Of a stretch of 64,000 nt of DNA, positions 1 to 8,970 are shown piece after piece; position 1 is the first letter of the stretch, and each line of letters begins with the position of its first letter. Source of the stretch: Mycobacterium vicinigordonae (GTDB lineage Bacteria > Actinomycetota > Actinomycetes > Mycobacteriales > Mycobacteriaceae); assembly GCF_013466425.1 (NCBI RefSeq), contig NZ_CP059165.1:930001-994000 (forward strand), given 5' to 3'. Position numbers and translations under genes: made by a program. Below the pieces are notes generated by a model. It worked only from the letters and a program-made list of their open reading frames with translations, searched no databases and was not told the DNA's origin.

Positions 1-2507
1 GCGATGACCAGCCAGTGCAGCGGGATGCCCAGGATGTGCTGCCAAACCAGTACCGACAGGCCGAAGGAGGCGCCCAGCGACAGCGCCACCGTGCCAACGA
101 TCACCGATGCGGCGACGAAGGCACGGGTGATGATCAGCATGATGATGAAGATCAGGCAGAGCGAGGAGACGCCGGCGATTACCAGGTCCCATTTGGCGCC
201 ATCGGAGATGTCCTTGAAGACGGCGCCCGTTCCGGCCAGGTAAATTTTGGCGTCCTCCAGCGGCGTGCCCTTGAGCGATTCCTCGGCGGCCGTCCGGATC
301 TTGTCGATACTGGCGATGCCTTCGTCCGAGGCGGGGTCGCCGCGGTGCAGGATGATGAACCTGGCCGAGTGCCCATCGGCGGACAGGAAGTTCTTCATGG
401 CGCGCTTGAAGTCGGCGTTTTTGAACACCTCGGGCGGCAGGTAGAACGAGTCGTCGTTCTTGGCGGCGTCGAACGCGTGGCCCATCGCGGTAGCGTTCTC
501 GCTCATCTCGTCCATCTGGTCGAAGATTCCCGACATGGTGCTGTGCATCGTCAGCATCATGGTCCGCATGCTGACCATCGTGTCGATCATCGGCGGGAAG
601 GTGGCGATCATCTGGGGCATCAGGGTGTCCAGCTGCTTGATGTCGCCAACCAGTACGTCCAGCTTTTCGGTCAGCTGGTCGATACCGTCCAGCGCGTCGA
701 AGATTGACCGCAGTGTGAAGCAGACCGGAATGTCGAAACAGTGCTTCTCCCAATAGAAATACGCCCGGATCGGCCGGAAGAAGTCGTCGAAGTTGGCGAT
801 CTTGTCGCGTAGGTCGTTGGTGATCTGCTGCATTTCCTCGGTGTCACCCACCATCTTGTGGGTGACACCGACGAGCTTGGTCATCAGCCCGTACATCTGT
901 TGCATCAGGCCGATCGTCTTGGTCATCTCGTCAGCCTGTTTGAGCATGTCGTTCATCCGGTCGCGCTGGTACTTCATGGTCTGTACCTGGCCGGCGTTCT
1001 GCATGCTCATCTGGAATGGGATGGACGTGTGATCCATCGTTGTGCCGTCGGGCCTGGTGATCGCCTGGACACGGGAGATGCCCGGTACTCGGAAGATGCC
1101 CTTCGCCAGCTTGTCGAGTACCAGGAAGTCCGCCGGATTACGCATGTCGTGATCCGACTCGATCATCAGGATTTCCGGCTTCATGCGGGCCTGGGAGAAG
1201 TGGCGATCGGCGACGGCGAATCCCTGGTTGGCCGGGATGAAGGTGGGTAGGTAGGCGCGGTCGTCGTAACTGGGCTTGTACCCCGGCAGGGTGATCAGGC
1301 CGACGATGGCGATCGCCATGGTGACGGCCAGAATCGGCAGCGGCCAGCGCACCACCGCCGTGCCTATTCGACGCCAGCCGCGTACCGACAGCACCCGTTT
1401 GGGGTCGAACACTCCGAACTTGCCGGCGACCACCAGCACCGCCGGGCCCAGGGTCAGCGCGACGATGACCGCGACCAGCATGCCGACCGCACAGGGGATG
1501 CCCAGCGTCTGGAAATAGGGCATTCGGGCAAAGTGCAGGCAGAGCGTGGCACCGGCGATCGTCAGCCCTGACCCCAGAATGACGTGCGCGGTGCCGTGCC
1601 ACATGGTGTAGAAGGCTGTCTCGCGGTCCTCGCCCGCTTGGCGGGCTTCCTGATATCGGCCGATGATGAAGATGCCGTAGTCGGTCCCGGCGGCGATTGC
1701 CAGCGATGTGAGCAGGCTGACGGCAAACGTGGATAGTCCGATCAGCCCGCTGTGCCCGAGAAGGGCCACCGCCCCGCGCGCGATGCTCAACTCGATGCCG
1801 ACCGTGAGGAGCAGCAGGACCACGGTGAGGATGGAACGGTAGATGAAGATCAGCATCGTGAAGATCACCACGACGGTGGTGATGGTGATCTTCGCCATGG
1901 ATCTGTCGCCGCTTTCGTGCAGGTCTGCTGCCAGCGCCGATGCCCCGGTGACGTAGGCCTTGAGCCCGGGCGGCGCCTTGATGCCGTCCACGATCTTGCG
2001 TACGGCCAGAACGGATTCGTTGGCCAGCGGTTCACCCTGGTTGCCGGTGAGAATGACCTGGACGGTCACTGCCTTGGCGTCGTTGCTCTGCGCGCCGGCG
2101 GCTGTCAGCGGATCACCCCAGAAGTCCTGGATGCTCAGGACGTGCTTCTTGTCCTCCCGCAGCTTGCGGACCATCTCGTCGTAGTATCGGTGCGCCTCGT
2201 CGCCCAGCGGCTTGTCGCTTTCCAGCACGATCATTGCGTAGCTGTCGGTATCGCCCTCGTTGAACGCATTGCCGATGTGGCGCATCGCAACGAACGACGG
2301 TGCGTCCTTGGGACTCAGCGACACCGACCGCTCTTGCCCGACGACTTCCAGTGACGGAACGAACACGCTCAGCAGCACCACCACCGCAGCCCAGAACAAG
2401 ATGATCGGCACGGCCAGCGTGTGGATGGTGCGGGGGATGAACGGCCGATGGGGGGCCGCGTGGGCGACGGTCGGGTCGACGGGGTCGCCGTGGTAGGTCG
2501 TGCTCAC
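1..2507 (-). CDS. mmpL4: MmpL4-type RND lipid/siderophore exporter (C-terminus cut by window edge)
   Basis: Inner-membrane RND-superfamily transporter of the MmpL family; in M. tuberculosis MmpL4 with MmpS4 exports mycobactin and carboxymycobactin. About 835 codons are visible and the last roughly 130 are beyond position 1, judging from the 950-1000 residues usual for the family. The visible part ends in the tenth membrane-helix region, where the reverse strand reads [16 protein letters not shown] central coiled-coil loop with the two-cysteine motif HCFDIPVC (about 730-760) marks the MmpL4/MmpL5 subgroup. The start is GTG at 2507, which overlaps the mmpS4 stop in GTGA, so the two genes are translationally coupled. 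The plus-strand reading frames over this stretch are shadows. Confidence 0.9.
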   Translation of the reverse strand, partial: MSTTYHGDPVDPTVAHAAPHRPFIPRTIHTLAVPIILFWAAVVVLLSVFVPSLEVVGQERSVSLSPKDAPSFVAMRHIGNAFNEGDTDSYAMIVLESDKPLGDEAHRYYDEMVRKLREDKKHVLSIQDFWGDPLTAAGAQSNDAKAVTVQVILTGNQGEPLANESVLAVRKIVDGIKAPPGLKAYVTGASALAADLHESGDRSMAKITITTVVVIFTMLIFIYRSILTVVLLLLTVGIELSIARGAVALLGHSGLIGLSTFAVSLLTSLAIAAGTDYGIFIIGRYQEARQAGEDRETAFYTMWHGTAHVILGSGLTIAGATLCLHFARMPYFQTLGIPCAVGMLVAVIVALTLGPAVLVVAGKFGVFDPKRVLSVRGWRRIGTAVVRWPLPILAVTMAIAIVGLITLPGYKPSYDDRAYLPTFIPANQGFAVADRHFSQARMKPEILMIESDHDMRNPADFLVLDKLAKGIFRVPGISRVQAITRPDGTTMDHTSIPFQMSMQNAGQVQTMKYQRDRMNDMLKQADEMTKTIGLMQQMYGLMTKLVGVTHKMVGDTEEMQQITNDLRDKIANFDDFFRPIRAYFYWEKHCFDIPVCFTLRSIFDALDGIDQLTEKLDVLVGDIKQLDTLMPQMIATFPPMIDTMVSMRTMMLTMHSTMSGIFDQMDEMSENATAMGHAFDAAKNDDSFYLPPEVFKNADFKRAMKNFLSADGHSARFIILHRGDPASDEGIASIDKIRTAAEESLKGTPLEDAKIYLAGTGAVFKDISDGAKWDLVIAGVSSLCLIFIIMLIITRAFVAASVIVGTVALSLGASFGLSVLVWQHILGIPLHWLVI

Positions 2508-2968
2508 GCGGACTTCACCAGGCAGAAGGTGAAGGCGTTGACGGAATTGGAGATCCGCTCGGCCTTGACCACGTCGTCGACCAGGATCCGGCAGCCGATG
2601 CTATTGCTATCGCCTTGTGCCACAAGATTGCTCACCATCGCTGCCTTGGTGGTGCTGATGTGTAGCGACCATGGCAAGCGCGCGCCGTCGACGCGTTGCG
2701 GGTCGGAGTTGACGTCGAAGTAACTGATGTCCGCGACCGTACCCGGCGGTCCGAAGACCTCATAGGTGATGCGTTTGGGATTGAACGGCTCGGGGTTTTT
2801 CAAGTTGCTGTCCGCGTATGACGGCCGCTTCTCCGATCCGAAGTAGCCGTGCACGCGGTACACGATGAACGCGCCGATGGCGACCACTACCACCACGACC
2901 AGGGGGATCCACAGGCGCGACAACTGCTTGAAAATCGCAAATCCCCTTTTCCGGTCGGAATTCCACAT
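2504..2968 (-). CDS. mmpS4: MmpS4-type accessory protein for siderophore export
   Basis: Small membrane-anchored periplasmic partner of MmpL4. The 154-residue product has a basic N-terminus, one membrane helix at about 19-37 and a beta-rich periplasmic domain with [15 protein letters not shown] and IGCR, ending in FCLVKSA; this matches my memory of M. tuberculosis MmpS4. The frame extends upstream to 3097, but the ATG at 2968 gives the usual 140-155 residue length, and the extra N-terminus would be arginine-rich with no family counterpart. It overlaps mmpL4 by 4 bases. An IdeR-like iron box lies about 85 bases upstream, fitting iron repression. Confidence 0.88.
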   Translation of the reverse strand: MWNSDRKRGFAIFKQLSRLWIPLVVVVVVAIGAFIVYRVHGYFGSEKRPSYADSNLKNPEPFNPKRITYEVFGPPGTVADISYFDVNSDPQRVDGARLPWSLHISTTKAAMVSNLVAQGDSNSIGCRILVDDVVKAERISNSVNAFTFCLVKSA

Positions 2969-3052
2969 CGTGGGCGGCCTGCGACCGATGCGCTCGGTCG
3001 CTCTGGTGCCGGGTTCGTCGGTGATTCGACGGCACGCCCTGGCCGAAACAAC

Positions 3053-3071
3053 CAAGGCTTGCCTAAGTAAA
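3053..3071 (-). promoter_or_regulatory. IdeR-like iron box upstream of mmpS4
   Basis: On the minus strand the 19-mer TTTACTTAGGCAAGCCTTG matches the IdeR consensus TTAGGTTAGGCTAACCTAA at 12 of 19 positions, including the core TTAGGC and the CCT of the second half-site. IdeR is the iron-dependent repressor, and mmpS4-mmpL4 belongs to its regulon in M. tuberculosis. The position and orientation suit repression of the minus-strand operon. Confidence 0.6.
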
Positions 3072-3167
3072 ACACGTCGCCGTCGTGGCGCGAGCATCGT
3101 CGCCCGCCAACCGATCGGCCGGATCCGAGCCCCCTATCGCTAACTCCTTCCCCTCGCGCAGTGGATT

Positions 3168-3190
3168 GTAACGCATATCACGTGCGTAAC
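3168..3190. promoter_or_regulatory. Imperfect inverted repeat, candidate TetR operator
   Basis: GTAACGCA and TGCGTAAC flank TATCACG; the arms pair at 7 of 8 positions. The same GCGTTA/GCGTAA half-site recurs twice about 40-70 bases downstream, which suggests one regulator binds all of them. The site lies in the divergent mmpS4/tetR promoter region. Confidence 0.45.
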
Positions 3191-3219
3191 GGATGGGGTC
3201 GGACCGACCCCACCTGCAC

Positions 3220-3263
3220 AAATCACGCTATGTGCGTTATGCAAATCACATTGTGTGCGTTAT
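3220..3263 (+). promoter_or_regulatory. Tandem 21-bp direct repeat, candidate TetR operator
   Basis: Copies at 3220-3240 and 3243-3263 are separated by 2 bp and differ at three positions. Each starts AAATCAC, ends TGTGCGTTAT and contains CAC-N5-GTG. The second copy covers the -10 element of the downstream regulator gene, so binding would block its transcription. The 23-bp period is about two helical turns, which puts both copies on one face of the DNA. Confidence 0.55.
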
Positions 3264-3266
3264 CCT
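3261..3266 (+). promoter_or_regulatory. -10 element for leaderless tetR
   Basis: TATCCT lies 6 nt before GTG at 3273, the spacing expected if transcription starts on the start codon. It sits inside the candidate operator. Confidence 0.5.
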
Positions 3267-3272
3267 CTGCCG

Positions 3273-3941
3273 GTGGCGCAACTCGCATTTCGCCGCGCCC
3301 GCACCGAGGAGAACAAGCGTCAGCGTGCGGCCGCACTCGTGGAAGCCGCGCGCTCGTTGGCCCTCGAAACCGGCGTCGCATCCGTCACGCTGACCGCCGT
3401 CGCCAGTCGCGCCGGAATCCACTACTCCGCAGTGCGTCGGTACTTCACCTCACATAAGGAGGTGCTGCTCCAACTGGCCGTCGAAGGCTGGGCGCGGTGG
3501 TCGGCAACGGTGTGCGAGAAGCTGGCCGAGCCCGGTGCGATGACGCCGGCGCGCGTCGCCGAGACGTTGGCCAACGGTTTGGCCGTTGACCCACTGTTCT
3601 GCGACCTGCTGGCCAACCTGCACCTGCACCTAGAGCACGAGGTTCAGATCGAGCGCGTCGTCGAGAACAGGCGGGCCATCTCTGCCGCCGCGATCGCCCT
3701 GGCCGACGCCATCGGGCAGGCATTGCCAGCGCTCGGTCGGCCGGGGGCCTTCGATATCCTGATCGCCGCCTACTCGCTGGCCGCCGCATTTTGGCAGATT
3801 GCCAACCCCCCGGCCAGGATCTCCGACGTCTACGAGGAGGAGCCCGAGGTCCTGCCGCCCGAATGGAATATCGACTTCGCATCCGCGCTCACCCGGGTGC
3901 TCACCGCCACGTGCATCGGTTCGCTAGCGGAGTCGCGATGA
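3273..3941 (+). CDS. TetR-family regulator between two divergent mmpS-mmpL units
   Basis: DNA-binding repressor-type protein of 222 residues. The N-terminal helix-turn-helix reads VTLTAVASRAGIHYSAVRRYF (about residues 36-56, the last part being the recognition helix), followed by a helical ligand domain as in TetR proteins; it occupies the place of Rv0452. The start at GTG 3273 was chosen because a TATCCT -10 element lies 6 nt upstream. An in-frame GTG at 3255 would give six more residues but lies inside the operator repeat. It is flanked by minus-strand mmpS4-mmpL4 and a plus-strand mmpS-mmpL pair, so control of one or both exporters is the simplest inference. Its ligand cannot be read from the sequence. 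Confidence 0.85.
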   Translation: MAQLAFRRARTEENKRQRAAALVEAARSLALETGVASVTLTAVASRAGIHYSAVRRYFTSHKEVLLQLAVEGWARWSATVCEKLAEPGAMTPARVAETLANGLAVDPLFCDLLANLHLHLEHEVQIERVVENRRAISAAAIALADAIGQALPALGRPGAFDILIAAYSLAAAFWQIANPPARISDVYEEEPEVLPPEWNIDFASALTRVLTATCIGSLAESR

Positions 3942-4115
3942 CCCGCGTTCCGATGCGAAGCGGCGTCATCCGCAGTCGCTCAGTGGGGCTGAACTCATCC
4001 GCTCCCAGGCGAGAGGGCCCGATGACGTCGTCCGCATTGTTGGCGAAGTCCTTGATACACAAGGTCATCGACAAGATCTTCGGGCGCTACGCCGAGATAT
4101 TTAACTGGTTATGGA

Positions 4116-4134
4116 TTAGATTAGAGGGGCTAAG
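4116..4134 (+). promoter_or_regulatory. Weak candidate iron-box half-sites before the second mmpS
   Basis: TTAGATTAG at the left end matches 8 of 9 positions of the IdeR half-site, but the right half is poor (10 of 19 overall). A further AGGCTAA lies at 4144-4150. The 246-base gap between tetR and this mmpS is AT-rich here and holds no other recognisable gene, so this is the likely promoter zone. Confidence 0.25.
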
Positions 4135-4187
4135 TTGATGCACAGGCTAATTAGTTGGCGGCTCCGTCACTGGTTAGGACAGCGCCC

Positions 4188-4745
4188 ATGACGACGACCG
4201 AGCCAAGGACCGACCTGTCGATGACCCCCGAATCTGCTGGCAGCCAGGGCAATTCGAAGACTCGTCAGCCGGTCAAGCGCCGCGGTTTGCGTGGCTTCGT
4301 CTCCAGGTTCTGGCTCGTCCTCACCATTCTGGCCGTCGTCGCGCTGTCGGGATTCGTCGTCCACCGACTGCACGGCGTCTTCGGCGTTCACAGCGGTTCG
4401 TTCGGTGGCGGCACCTCGGGCGAGGTCCTGGACCAGTTCAACGCCAAGACCATCACGCTCGAGGTCTGGGGTTCGCCGGGCAGCACGGCGACCATCAACT
4501 ACCTCGACGAAAACTCCCATCCTCAGCAGGCTCTCAATGTGCCCCTACCGTGGAAGACCGAATTGAAGTCAACGAAGCCCGGGATTCCGGCCAACCTGGT
4601 GGCGCAAGGAAACGGCAGCTGGATCGCCTGCCGATTCGTCGTGAACAACCACGACGGGAGTGGTGACGTCATCAAGGGCGCGAATCAGTCGCCCCCCAAC
4701 GAAACGGTGAATGCCTTCGTCTACTGCCTGGACAAGTCCGCATGA
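4188..4745 (+). CDS. MmpS-family accessory protein, second copy
   Basis: The 185-residue MmpS protein has a polar, basic N-terminus of about 40 residues, one membrane helix at about 41-59, then the periplasmic domain with [24 protein letters not shown] and the ending VYCLDKSA. Compared with MmpS4 at 2504-2968 it is longer at the N-terminus and has a Gly/Ser-rich linker. The ATG at 4188 has AGGA at 4176-4179 as ribosome binding site; an upstream in-frame ATG at 4155 lacks one. The stop overlaps the following mmpL start in ATGA. Partnership with the adjacent MmpL is certain by family, but its cargo is not known. Confidence 0.87.
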   Translation: MTTTEPRTDLSMTPESAGSQGNSKTRQPVKRRGLRGFVSRFWLVLTILAVVALSGFVVHRLHGVFGVHSGSFGGGTSGEVLDQFNAKTITLEVWGSPGSTATINYLDENSHPQQALNVPLPWKTELKSTKPGIPANLVAQGNGSWIACRFVVNNHDGSGDVIKGANQSPPNETVNAFVYCLDKSA

Positions 4746-7705
4746 GCGAGCGCAGCGGGACCACCCAGACCACAGCGGCACCGCCTCGCGTCGACCAGCC
4801 GCTGATCCCGCCGTTCCTGCCGCGGATGATCCACCGGTTGGCGCTGCCGATCGTGCTCATCTGGCTGGGCATCGTCTTCGTCACCAACACCGTGGCCCCC
4901 CAGTTGGAGGTCGTCGCCAAGACCCACTCGGTGTCGATGAGTCCGACTGACGCGGCATCGTTTCAGTCGATGATGCGCGTCGGACATACCTTCAAAGAAT
5001 TCGATTCCGACAACTCGGCCATGATCTTGATCGAGGGCGACAAACCACTCGGGGCCGAGGCGCACCGCTACTACGACGAGATCGTCAGGCGCATCGAGCA
5101 AGACAAGAAGCACGTCCAGCACGTCCAGGATTTCTGGAGTGATCCGCTCACCGCGGCGGGCTCGCAGAGCCACGATCAAAAGGCCGCATACGTTCAGGTC
5201 TACCTGGCCGGCAACATGGGCAGCGGGCAGGCGAACGAGTCTTCCGATGCCCTGCGCAAGATGGTGGACGCGGTGCCCGCGCCGCCGGGAATCAAGGCCT
5301 ACGTCACCGGTGCGGGTCCGCTGTTTGCCGACCAGTCCCATTCGGGGGAGAAGGGCGTCATGGTGGTCACGATGATCACCTTCGTGGTGATCATCGTGAT
5401 GCTGCTGTGGGTCTACCGGTCGATCGTCACCGTTCTGATCATGCTGGCCATGGTCTTCATCGAGTTGGCCGCGGCCCGAGGTGTCGTCGCGACACTGGGC
5501 AACTACGGGATCATGGGGCTATCGACCTTCGCCAACAACATGCTGGTGCTGTTGGCGATCGCCGCCGGAACCGACTATGCGATCTTCGTGGTCGGCCGCT
5601 ATCACGAGGCCCGTGGTCTGGGAGAAACGCGAGAAGAAGCCTTCTACACGATGTTCCACAGCACCGCGCACGTCGTGCTGGGGTCGGGCCTGACCATCGC
5701 CGGCGCGATGTACTGCCTGAGCTTCTGCCGGTTGCCGTACTTCCAGTCACTCGGCGTGCCCTGTGCGGTCGGCATGTTGGTTGCGGTCCTTGCGGCGTTG
5801 ACGCTGGGCCCGGCAATTCTGACGGTGGCCTCGTTTTTCAAGCTGATGGATCCCAAGCGCACGCTGCAAACCCGGAGCTGGCGTCGTACCGGCACCGCGA
5901 TCGTCCGCTGGCCCGCACCGGTTTTCGCGGTGACCATCGCGGTTGCACTGGTTGGTCTGCTCGCTCTGCCCGGCTATAAGACGGACTACGACAACCGCCA
6001 CTACCTACCGGCGGACACCCCGGCCAACGTCGGTTATGCGGCGGCCGACCGGCACTTCGACCAGGCTCGGCTCAATCCTGAGCTGCTGATGATCGAGACC
6101 GATCATGACCTGCGCAACCCGGCCGACTTCCTCGTCCTGGACAAGGTCGCCAAGGCGGTCTTCCATATCCCCGGCATCGGCCGGGTACAGACCATCACCC
6201 GACCGTTGGGCACCCCGCTGGACCACAGCACCCTCGGTTTTCAGATGGGTGCACAAGCCGCAGCGCGGCTTCAGACGCAGCACTACCAGGACGAGCAGGC
6301 GAAGAACTTACTGAGCCAGGCCGACGAGCTGCGCAAGACGATGGCGACGCTGCACGAGCAGATGCAGGTCACCCAGGACCTCAGCAACACGACGCACGAA
6401 ACCACCAGGCTCACTAAAGAAACCGTGGCGATCACCGCGAAATTGCGCGACGACATCGCCAACTTCGACGACTTCTTCCGGCCGATACGCGCCTACTTTT
6501 ACTGGGAGAAGCACTGCTTCGACATACCGATTTGCTGGACACTACGGTCCATCTTCAACGCACTTGACGGCATCGATCAGGTGGCTGAGAACATCACGAA
6601 ACTCAGCGCGAATCTGGACAGGCTGGACCAGATTCAGCCCCAGCTGGTGGCACTAATACCTCCGCAGATCGAGAGCCAGCAGCGCAACCTCGACACCATC
6701 ATGTCGAACTATGCGACCACCCAGGGTCTCAACGCACAGGCGCGGGCGCAGGCCGACAACGCCACCGCGCAGGGAGATGCATTCGACAGGGCGCACAACG
6801 ACGACACGTTCTACCTACCGCCGGAGGCGTTCCAGAGCCCGGATTTCGCGCGCGGCCTCAAACAGTTCATCTCGCCGGACGGCCACGCGGTCCGGTTGAT
6901 CATCTCCCATGAGGGCGACCCGGCGACTCCTGAAGGCATCAACCACATCGGACCGATCAAGCAGGCTGTGCACGAAGCGATGAAGGGTACTCCCTGGGAA
7001 GGCGCCAAGGTTTACCTCGGCGGTACCGCCGCGACCTACAAGGACATGCACGACGGCTCCAACATCGACCTACTGATCGCCGCAATCGCTGCGGCCACAC
7101 TGATTTTCATCATCATGCTGGTGATCACCCGAAGCGTCGTGGCGGCCTTCGTGATCGTCGGCACGGTGTTGCTGTCGCTGGGCGCGTCGTTCGGACTCTC
7201 CGTGCTCTTGTGGCAGTACATCCTGGGCGTCAAGTTGCACTGGATGGTGCTGGCGATGGCCGTGATCCTGCTGCTGGCCGTCGGCTCAGACTACAACCTG
7301 TTGCTGATATCGCGGTTGAAGGAGGAGGTCCACGCCGGGCTCAAGACGGGCACGATTCGCGCCATGGCGGGTTCGGGTTCGGTGGTGACCTCCGCAGGTC
7401 TGGTGTTCGCCGCCACCATGGCCACGTTTGCGTTCAGTCCCCTGAAGGTGATGGCCCAGGTGGGTACGACGATCGCGCTGGGTCTGTTGTTCGACACCTT
7501 GATCGTGCGGTCGTTCATGACGCCGTCACTGGCGACCTTGCTCGGTCGCTGGTTCTGGTGGCCGCAGCACGTGCGCCCACGGCCGGCCAGCACCATGTTG
7601 CGGCCGTTCGGACCTCGTCCTGCGGTGCGCGCGCTGCTGGAGCCCAAAGACGAGCCCGACTCGCCGAACACGGATCGGTTCCCGGCGGCCCAGCCGCACT
7701 ACTGA
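4742..7705 (+). CDS. MmpL-family RND transporter, second copy (MmpL4/5 subgroup)
   Basis: Full-length 987-residue inner-membrane exporter driven by the proton gradient. The two proton-relay Asp-Tyr pairs are present: D278-Y279 ([14 protein letters not shown]) and D850-Y851 ([14 protein letters not shown]). The region of about 500-720 is the long helical coiled-coil insert with HCFDIPICW, found in the siderophore-exporting MmpL4/MmpL5 subgroup and thought to reach across the periplasm. It overlaps mmpS by 4 bases. M. tuberculosis has PPE11 and Rv0454 at this point instead, so the pair is extra relative to that genome. Siderophore or a related lipid cargo is an inference from the subgroup. Confidence 0.9.
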   Translation: MSERSGTTQTTAAPPRVDQPLIPPFLPRMIHRLALPIVLIWLGIVFVTNTVAPQLEVVAKTHSVSMSPTDAASFQSMMRVGHTFKEFDSDNSAMILIEGDKPLGAEAHRYYDEIVRRIEQDKKHVQHVQDFWSDPLTAAGSQSHDQKAAYVQVYLAGNMGSGQANESSDALRKMVDAVPAPPGIKAYVTGAGPLFADQSHSGEKGVMVVTMITFVVIIVMLLWVYRSIVTVLIMLAMVFIELAAARGVVATLGNYGIMGLSTFANNMLVLLAIAAGTDYAIFVVGRYHEARGLGETREEAFYTMFHSTAHVVLGSGLTIAGAMYCLSFCRLPYFQSLGVPCAVGMLVAVLAALTLGPAILTVASFFKLMDPKRTLQTRSWRRTGTAIVRWPAPVFAVTIAVALVGLLALPGYKTDYDNRHYLPADTPANVGYAAADRHFDQARLNPELLMIETDHDLRNPADFLVLDKVAKAVFHIPGIGRVQTITRPLGTPLDHSTLGFQMGAQAAARLQTQHYQDEQAKNLLSQADELRKTMATLHEQMQVTQDLSNTTHETTRLTKETVAITAKLRDDIANFDDFFRPIRAYFYWEKHCFDIPICWTLRSIFNALDGIDQVAENITKLSANLDRLDQIQPQLVALIPPQIESQQRNLDTIMSNYATTQGLNAQARAQADNATAQGDAFDRAHNDDTFYLPPEAFQSPDFARGLKQFISPDGHAVRLIISHEGDPATPEGINHIGPIKQAVHEAMKGTPWEGAKVYLGGTAATYKDMHDGSNIDLLIAAIAAATLIFIIMLVITRSVVAAFVIVGTVLLSLGASFGLSVLLWQYILGVKLHWMVLAMAVILLLAVGSDYNLLLISRLKEEVHAGLKTGTIRAMAGSGSVVTSAGLVFAATMATFAFSPLKVMAQVGTTIALGLLFDTLIVRSFMTPSLATLLGRWFWWPQHVRPRPASTMLRPFGPRPAVRALLEPKDEPDSPNTDRFPAAQPHY

Positions 7706-7798
7706 CAATTCCAGGCGGCGGCCGCTCCTGTGACGACGTGGGGATGGCCGGACGGTGGACAGTCTGGGCAGTGACTGGCTTACTGTCGAAGATGCTGG

Positions 7799-8122
7799 CT
7801 ATAAGGCAGTGATGTCGCGCATGATGTCGCGCAATTCGGACACCGGCGCTCCGCAGGTCAGACAATAGGTGCCGGAAGTTCGTCGCAGCTGGCTCAGCTG
7901 AACCACTACCTCGGACTCGGCGCGCCACAGGCAGGCGATGCACAGAATTTCGACGATATTGCCAAATGGGTCCAGGCGCGGGTGGTTGCACTCATCTACC
8001 GCATGGCGATGAACGATGTGCGTGGCCCGGTTGGTACACCCGGCGTGCGACTGGCAGGTGATTGTTTGCCAGTCCAGTGCCGCGATCGCGCTAGGGATCT
8101 CGTTACCAGTTGTTTGGCTCAT
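7799..8122 (-). CDS. Small cysteine-rich protein, probable zinc binder, function unknown
   Basis: The predicted 107-residue soluble protein has seven cysteines: C23, C29, C45, C61-x2-C64 and C87-x2-C90. The two CxxC pairs, 22 residues apart, look like a zinc ribbon. No signal peptide or membrane helix is seen. The ATG at 8122 is preceded by GGAGG six bases upstream, so it is preferred over the longer frame reaching 8200. It stands alone on the minus strand, converging with the second mmpL. I do not recognise the family. A metal-dependent regulatory or storage role would fit an iron-related region but is speculation. Confidence 0.6.
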   Translation of the reverse strand: MSQTTGNEIPSAIAALDWQTITCQSHAGCTNRATHIVHRHAVDECNHPRLDPFGNIVEILCIACLWRAESEVVVQLSQLRRTSGTYCLTCGAPVSELRDIMRDITAL

Positions 8123-8432
8123 GCGTGACCTCCAGCTTCCGGAACACAATGACATCCGTTCTTGCGGTCCTGCGGATGCCTGGCTGGCCGGACGGTCCAT
8201 TATGGATACCTTTTACCCGCCGCGGCAAGAGTCGGGCGGATGCATTCAACCGCAATCCGGGAGCTACGGCACCCTAAGAAAACCGTACTTAGTGTGTCGC
8301 ATGCCAGTATTCCCCTGGTCGACGGTCTGAAACATCCCCCGAAAGGCCACGCAATGGATGATTTTCTTGTCAACCGATCGGAGGATAAAACCAGGCCGCG
8401 GCTTGCTAGCTCACGCGAGCGAATGGTCGGGG
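8123..8432. other. 310-base gap without a convincing gene
   Basis: It contains the ribosome binding site and promoter of the cysteine-rich gene at its left end. Frames crossing it are short and show no protein-like composition. A plus-strand frame beginning ATGGATGATTTTCTTG at 8354 has an upstream GAAAGG but runs antisense into the conserved Rv0455c-type gene. The stretch is AT-richer than its surroundings and may be the scar of a lost gene. Confidence 0.4.
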
Positions 8433-8906
8433 TTAGTCGACCCAGTCCCACACCGACATGTCACCGGCCGGGTAGCCGTTGCAGACATCCGTCGCCTTGG
8501 CGACAACGCCCTTGTTGTTGAAGAAGATCTTTGCCCAGTTGCCCCAGCGTTGGGCCATGGGCTCGCCGTAGATATTGGTCGCGATTTCCTCGGAGTAAGC
8601 GCGACGGTCGGCGGGCGACAGCGAATAGAACCAGTGGATGCGGTCGACCGCGCCCTGCTGGACGTCGGCCGGCCTGTTGTGCTTGTCGATCATGTACCGC
8701 TGGTAGTAGACGGGACTGGTGTCCCGGGCGGCGGCCAGGTATTGCTCGGCGTCGCAGGTGGTTGCTATCTGTCGCCGGGGAATCGGGAAGTCTTCGGTGG
8801 AGTCGGCCGATGCGGTCTTCGGAAAGCCGGTGGCGAACAGGCCGAACGCGACGAGAAACGCGAAGAAGACGGCACCGGCACGCAGAATGTTATGAAGCCG
8901 AGACAT
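8433..8906 (-). CDS. Secreted DUF5078 protein, Rv0455c-type siderophore-secretion factor
   Basis: The 157-residue protein has a signal peptide (hydrophobic core about 9-28, likely cut near ASA-DS at 34) and a small mature domain with only two cysteines, C51 and C142, well placed to form one disulfide. In M. tuberculosis, Rv0455c has been reported as required for siderophore secretion together with MmpL4/MmpL5. Its position a few genes from two mmpS-mmpL pairs supports the same role here. A -10 element TACGGT lies 6 nt before the ATG, so the mRNA is probably leaderless. Confidence 0.82.
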   Translation of the reverse strand: MSRLHNILRAGAVFFAFLVAFGLFATGFPKTASADSTEDFPIPRRQIATTCDAEQYLAAARDTSPVYYQRYMIDKHNRPADVQQGAVDRIHWFYSLSPADRRAYSEEIATNIYGEPMAQRWGNWAKIFFNNKGVVAKATDVCNGYPAGDMSVWDWVD

Positions 8907-8912
8907 ATGAAT

Positions 8913-8918
8913 ACCGTA
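8913..8918 (-). promoter_or_regulatory. -10 element of the Rv0455c-type gene
   Basis: On the minus strand TACGGT is followed after ATTCAT by the ATG at 8906, the pattern of a leaderless start. Confidence 0.5.
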
Positions 8919-8970
8919 GCACTTTCAAGGTTGCGACATATGGTGGACAGCTGTTCGATAGTTCATCTTA

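Noticed and set aside
15..2354. Several long plus-strand frames over the first 2.4 kb
   Set aside because: They are shadows of minus-strand mmpL4, whose frame is open throughout and encodes recognisable MmpL motifs.
3791..4138. A 115-residue plus-strand frame overlapping the end of the TetR gene
   Set aside because: It has arginine-rich shadow composition, overlaps a conserved gene by 150 bases and lacks a ribosome binding site.
8162..8521. A plus-strand frame containing MDDFLVNRSEDKTRP
   Set aside because: It has a plausible ribosome binding site but runs antisense into the conserved Rv0455c-type gene and shows no family resemblance.
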